64,000 bases of DNA. It comes from Methylomonas sp. EFPC3. GTDB taxonomy: Bacteria; Pseudomonadota; Gammaproteobacteria; Methylococcales; Methylomonadaceae. The stretch spans positions 3,100,001 through 3,164,000 of the forward strand of contig NZ_CP116398.1 in the NCBI RefSeq assembly GCF_029643245.1, read 5' to 3'. Positions 62,477 through 64,000 of this stretch are shown piece after piece (within the stretch, counting starts at the first letter, position 1; each line of letters starts with the position of its first letter). The position numbers and the translations under genes were made by a program. The notes beneath the pieces are model-generated. The model was not told the DNA's origin, made no database searches, and saw only the letters and a list, made by a program, of their open reading frames with translations.

Positions 62477-62947
62477 TCAAGCCAGCCAGGCTTTGACTTT
62501 GGCTTTGACATCCGCTTTCAATTGTTTGGCAAAGCGGTAAATTGCAGTATCGGCGATTTTGGCATGCGCCCAGCGCAGCCAAGCGCTGATGGTGTGGTAG
62601 ATAAAAGCGATTGGCCTAAACGTCAGCAGTTGCGGTTTGGTCAGGTTGAACACCCTTGCCACCAGTAAGGTGCCGAGCAGTTTGGCGAACACTTCCAGCA
62701 AGATCCCCTGCAGCAGCAAGCCGTGCACCAGCAGCGACAACGCGGCGAGATTGATCGGCGTCACGATCATTAATGGTACCGTAATCGCCAGCAAGGCCAT
62801 CGGCGGCGAGGTTCGGCTCAGCCAAACTTCAACCCGTTCCAGCCGCAACCACAGCGCCAGATAATGGCCGCAAGCCGACAGGAAGTCCCACAGCCATTCC
62901 TCGATAATCAACACAATGGCAAGCAGGGTAAGCAACAGTTTTTTCAT
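62477..62947 (-). CDS. Hypothetical inner-membrane protein
   Basis: The start is set at the ATG at 62947 (MKKLLLTLLAIVLIIEEWLW), giving 156 residues; an ATG at 62956 is also possible. Hydrophobic segments lie at the N terminus and near residues 48-95 (LAITVPLMIVTPINLAALS, LLVHGLLLQGILLEVFAKLL), and the tail is Lys-rich. No family is recognised. It starts before and is probably co-transcribed with the GNAT gene (25 bases between). Confidence 0.7.
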   Translation of the reverse strand: MKKLLLTLLAIVLIIEEWLWDFLSACGHYLALWLRLERVEVWLSRTSPPMALLAITVPLMIVTPINLAALSLLVHGLLLQGILLEVFAKLLGTLLVARVFNLTKPQLLTFRPIAFIYHTISAWLRWAHAKIADTAIYRFAKQLKADVKAKVKAWLA

Positions 62948-63116
62948 CGTCGTCATCCGGCAAAAATTCAAGGGCACTATACCGAAACCGGCTCGGCGTT
63001 GTCGCCGGAAACATAAAACCGCTTCCGGGGGGTTTACAGCCAAGCCCATCGGCCCAATGGCTTGACCCCGGTTTAGCCGGCGGCGGGGTTTGGCCTCATC
63101 GCGCTCCGGCCGGGTT

Positions 63117-64000
63117 TCACCAGGGGCTGCCGCCGGCCAGCAAGGCCTCGAATTCGGCGACCGGCAGCGGCCGGCTCAGCAGGTAACCCTGGTAATGGCG
63201 GCAGCCGAAACGGCTTAACAGCGCCAGCTGTTCCGGAGTTTCCAGACCTTCGGCGATGACTTCCAGGCCCAGCGTTTGCGCCATCGCGATGATGGTCTGG
63301 GTGATTGCCGCGGCACTCGGATCGCTGGCGATATCGCGGACGAAACTTTGGTCGATTTTCAATTGGTCCAGCGGCAAGCGCTTCAAATAGCCCAACGACG
63401 AATAACCGGTGCCGAAATCGTCCAGCGAAAAGCGGATACCCTGGTTCTTCAGCAACTGGATTTTATCGATCGCATCCTCGGCTCGGTTCAACAGCACGCT
63501 TTCGGTGAGTTCCAGCTTCAAGCGTTGCGAGACCGACGGGTAGTCGGCCAACAGCGCGCCGACCTTGGCGGCGAAGTCGTGTTGTTGAAATTGAATCGCA
63601 CTGACGTTGACCGCCAACGCCAGCCGGCCGAGCACGGGATCGGCTTGCCAGGCCTCAAGCCGGCGGCAGGCCTCGGCCAACACCCAATCGCCCATTTCGA
63701 TAATCGACCCGTTTTCTTCCGCCAATGGAATGAATACGGCCGGAGATATCATGCCGCGCCGCGGATGGTGCCAGCGGATCAAGGCTTCGGCGCCGGTCGC
63801 CCGATTCCGGTCGTCGGCTTGGACTTGGTAATACAGCTCCAGTTGGTTGCCGCGAATCGCCGCCAGCAAGTCCGCTTCCAGTTCCAAGCGCTGCATCATC
63901 GCCGCCTGAATTCCGGGATCGAAGAAGCGAATCGTATTGCGGCCGGCGGTTTTGGCTTGGTACAACGAGGTTTCGGCATTTTTCAGCAGACTTTCCAGAC
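63117..64000 (-). CDS. Diguanylate cyclase/phosphodiesterase, EAL-domain end, cut by the window
   Basis: The frame is open to the window edge at 64000, so the N terminus is missing. The first residues (SLYQAKTAGRNTIRFFDPG) are the end of a GGDEF domain. The EAL domain follows with its signature degenerate as GAEALIRWHHPRRGMISP and complete DDFGTGYSSLGYLKRLPLDQ and VIAEGLETPEQLALL motifs. It makes or degrades c-di-GMP; whether the GGDEF half is active cannot be seen. Confidence 0.93.
   Translation of the reverse strand, partial: LESLLKNAETSLYQAKTAGRNTIRFFDPGIQAAMMQRLELEADLLAAIRGNQLELYYQVQADDRNRATGAEALIRWHHPRRGMISPAVFIPLAEENGSIIEMGDWVLAEACRRLEAWQADPVLGRLALAVNVSAIQFQQHDFAAKVGALLADYPSVSQRLKLELTESVLLNRAEDAIDKIQLLKNQGIRFSLDDFGTGYSSLGYLKRLPLDQLKIDQSFVRDIASDPSAAAITQTIIAMAQTLGLEVIAEGLETPEQLALLSRFGCRHYQGYLLSRPLPVAEFEALLAGGSPW

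Overview
This window looks like the chromosome of a gammaproteobacterium, most likely a methylotroph or methanotroph of the Methylococcales type. This is inferred from the gammaproteobacterial mnmG-rsmG-parA-parB-atpIBEFHAGDC-glmU-glmS block, a PEP-CTERM exported protein, several TonB/FecIR-type uptake genes and a HoxX-type one-carbon enzyme. Base composition is mostly GC-rich; the stretches at about 1-2940, 35200-35700 and 38900-40600 are visibly more AT-rich. No tRNA, rRNA or CRISPR array was recognised.

Layout. 1-5360 is a decayed accessory region. It holds two 641-bp RAYT/REP units carrying the same disabling lesions, two genes cut off by those units, a small IS5-type MITE, and the C-terminal remnant of an RTX-like giant protein followed by two related small genes. 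5362-13120 is an iron or siderophore-type uptake locus read leftward: fecI-type sigma factor, fecR-type anti-sigma, STN-containing TonB receptor, PepSY reductase, a second ECF sigma factor and a second PepSY reductase. A wrecked receptor C-terminus lies beside it. 13245-18050 holds a GlxA/AraC-type regulator, a HoxX-like protein fused to a complete bacteriohemerythrin domain, a Gfo/Idh/MocA oxidoreductase and a GFA-family zinc protein. 18278-22056 is a second STN-TonB receptor followed by an exported sialidase-like beta-propeller with a Cys-rich motif. 22089-23940 is a YCII / AHSA1 / VOC / VOC cluster. 24322-28486 holds an exported amidohydrolase, a PEP-CTERM protein, a convergent PP2C phosphatase / FHA pair and a zinc-ribbon microprotein.

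28640-35690 carries hemL, a lipoprotein, gmk, dnaA (divergent from gmk and without dnaN), a small membrane protein, a BtuF-like binding protein, a DUF3422 protein and a small membrane-anchored protein. An intact IS5-family element occupies 35713-37067 with a TTAG target duplication. 37255-40019 has a TVP38/TMEM64 protein, a TerB-like protein, an unknown protein and an atypical RlmN/Cfr-family radical SAM enzyme. 40631-55281 is the leftward housekeeping block glmS, glmU, the full ATP synthase operon with a recognisable promoter and terminator, parB, parA, rsmG and mnmG. 55330-64000 has a small basic protein, ribA, a Lon-family AAA protease, a DUF2135-DUF1175 fusion with a DUF2138 protein (parts of a bacterial alpha-2-macroglobulin locus without the macroglobulin gene), a GNAT acetyltransferase, a membrane protein and an EAL-domain protein cut by the window edge.

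The most unusual item is the HoxX-hemerythrin fusion at 14428-16590. It joins a CO-generating maturation enzyme fold to a diiron O2-binding domain with all seven metal ligands present, and no hydrogenase genes lie nearby.
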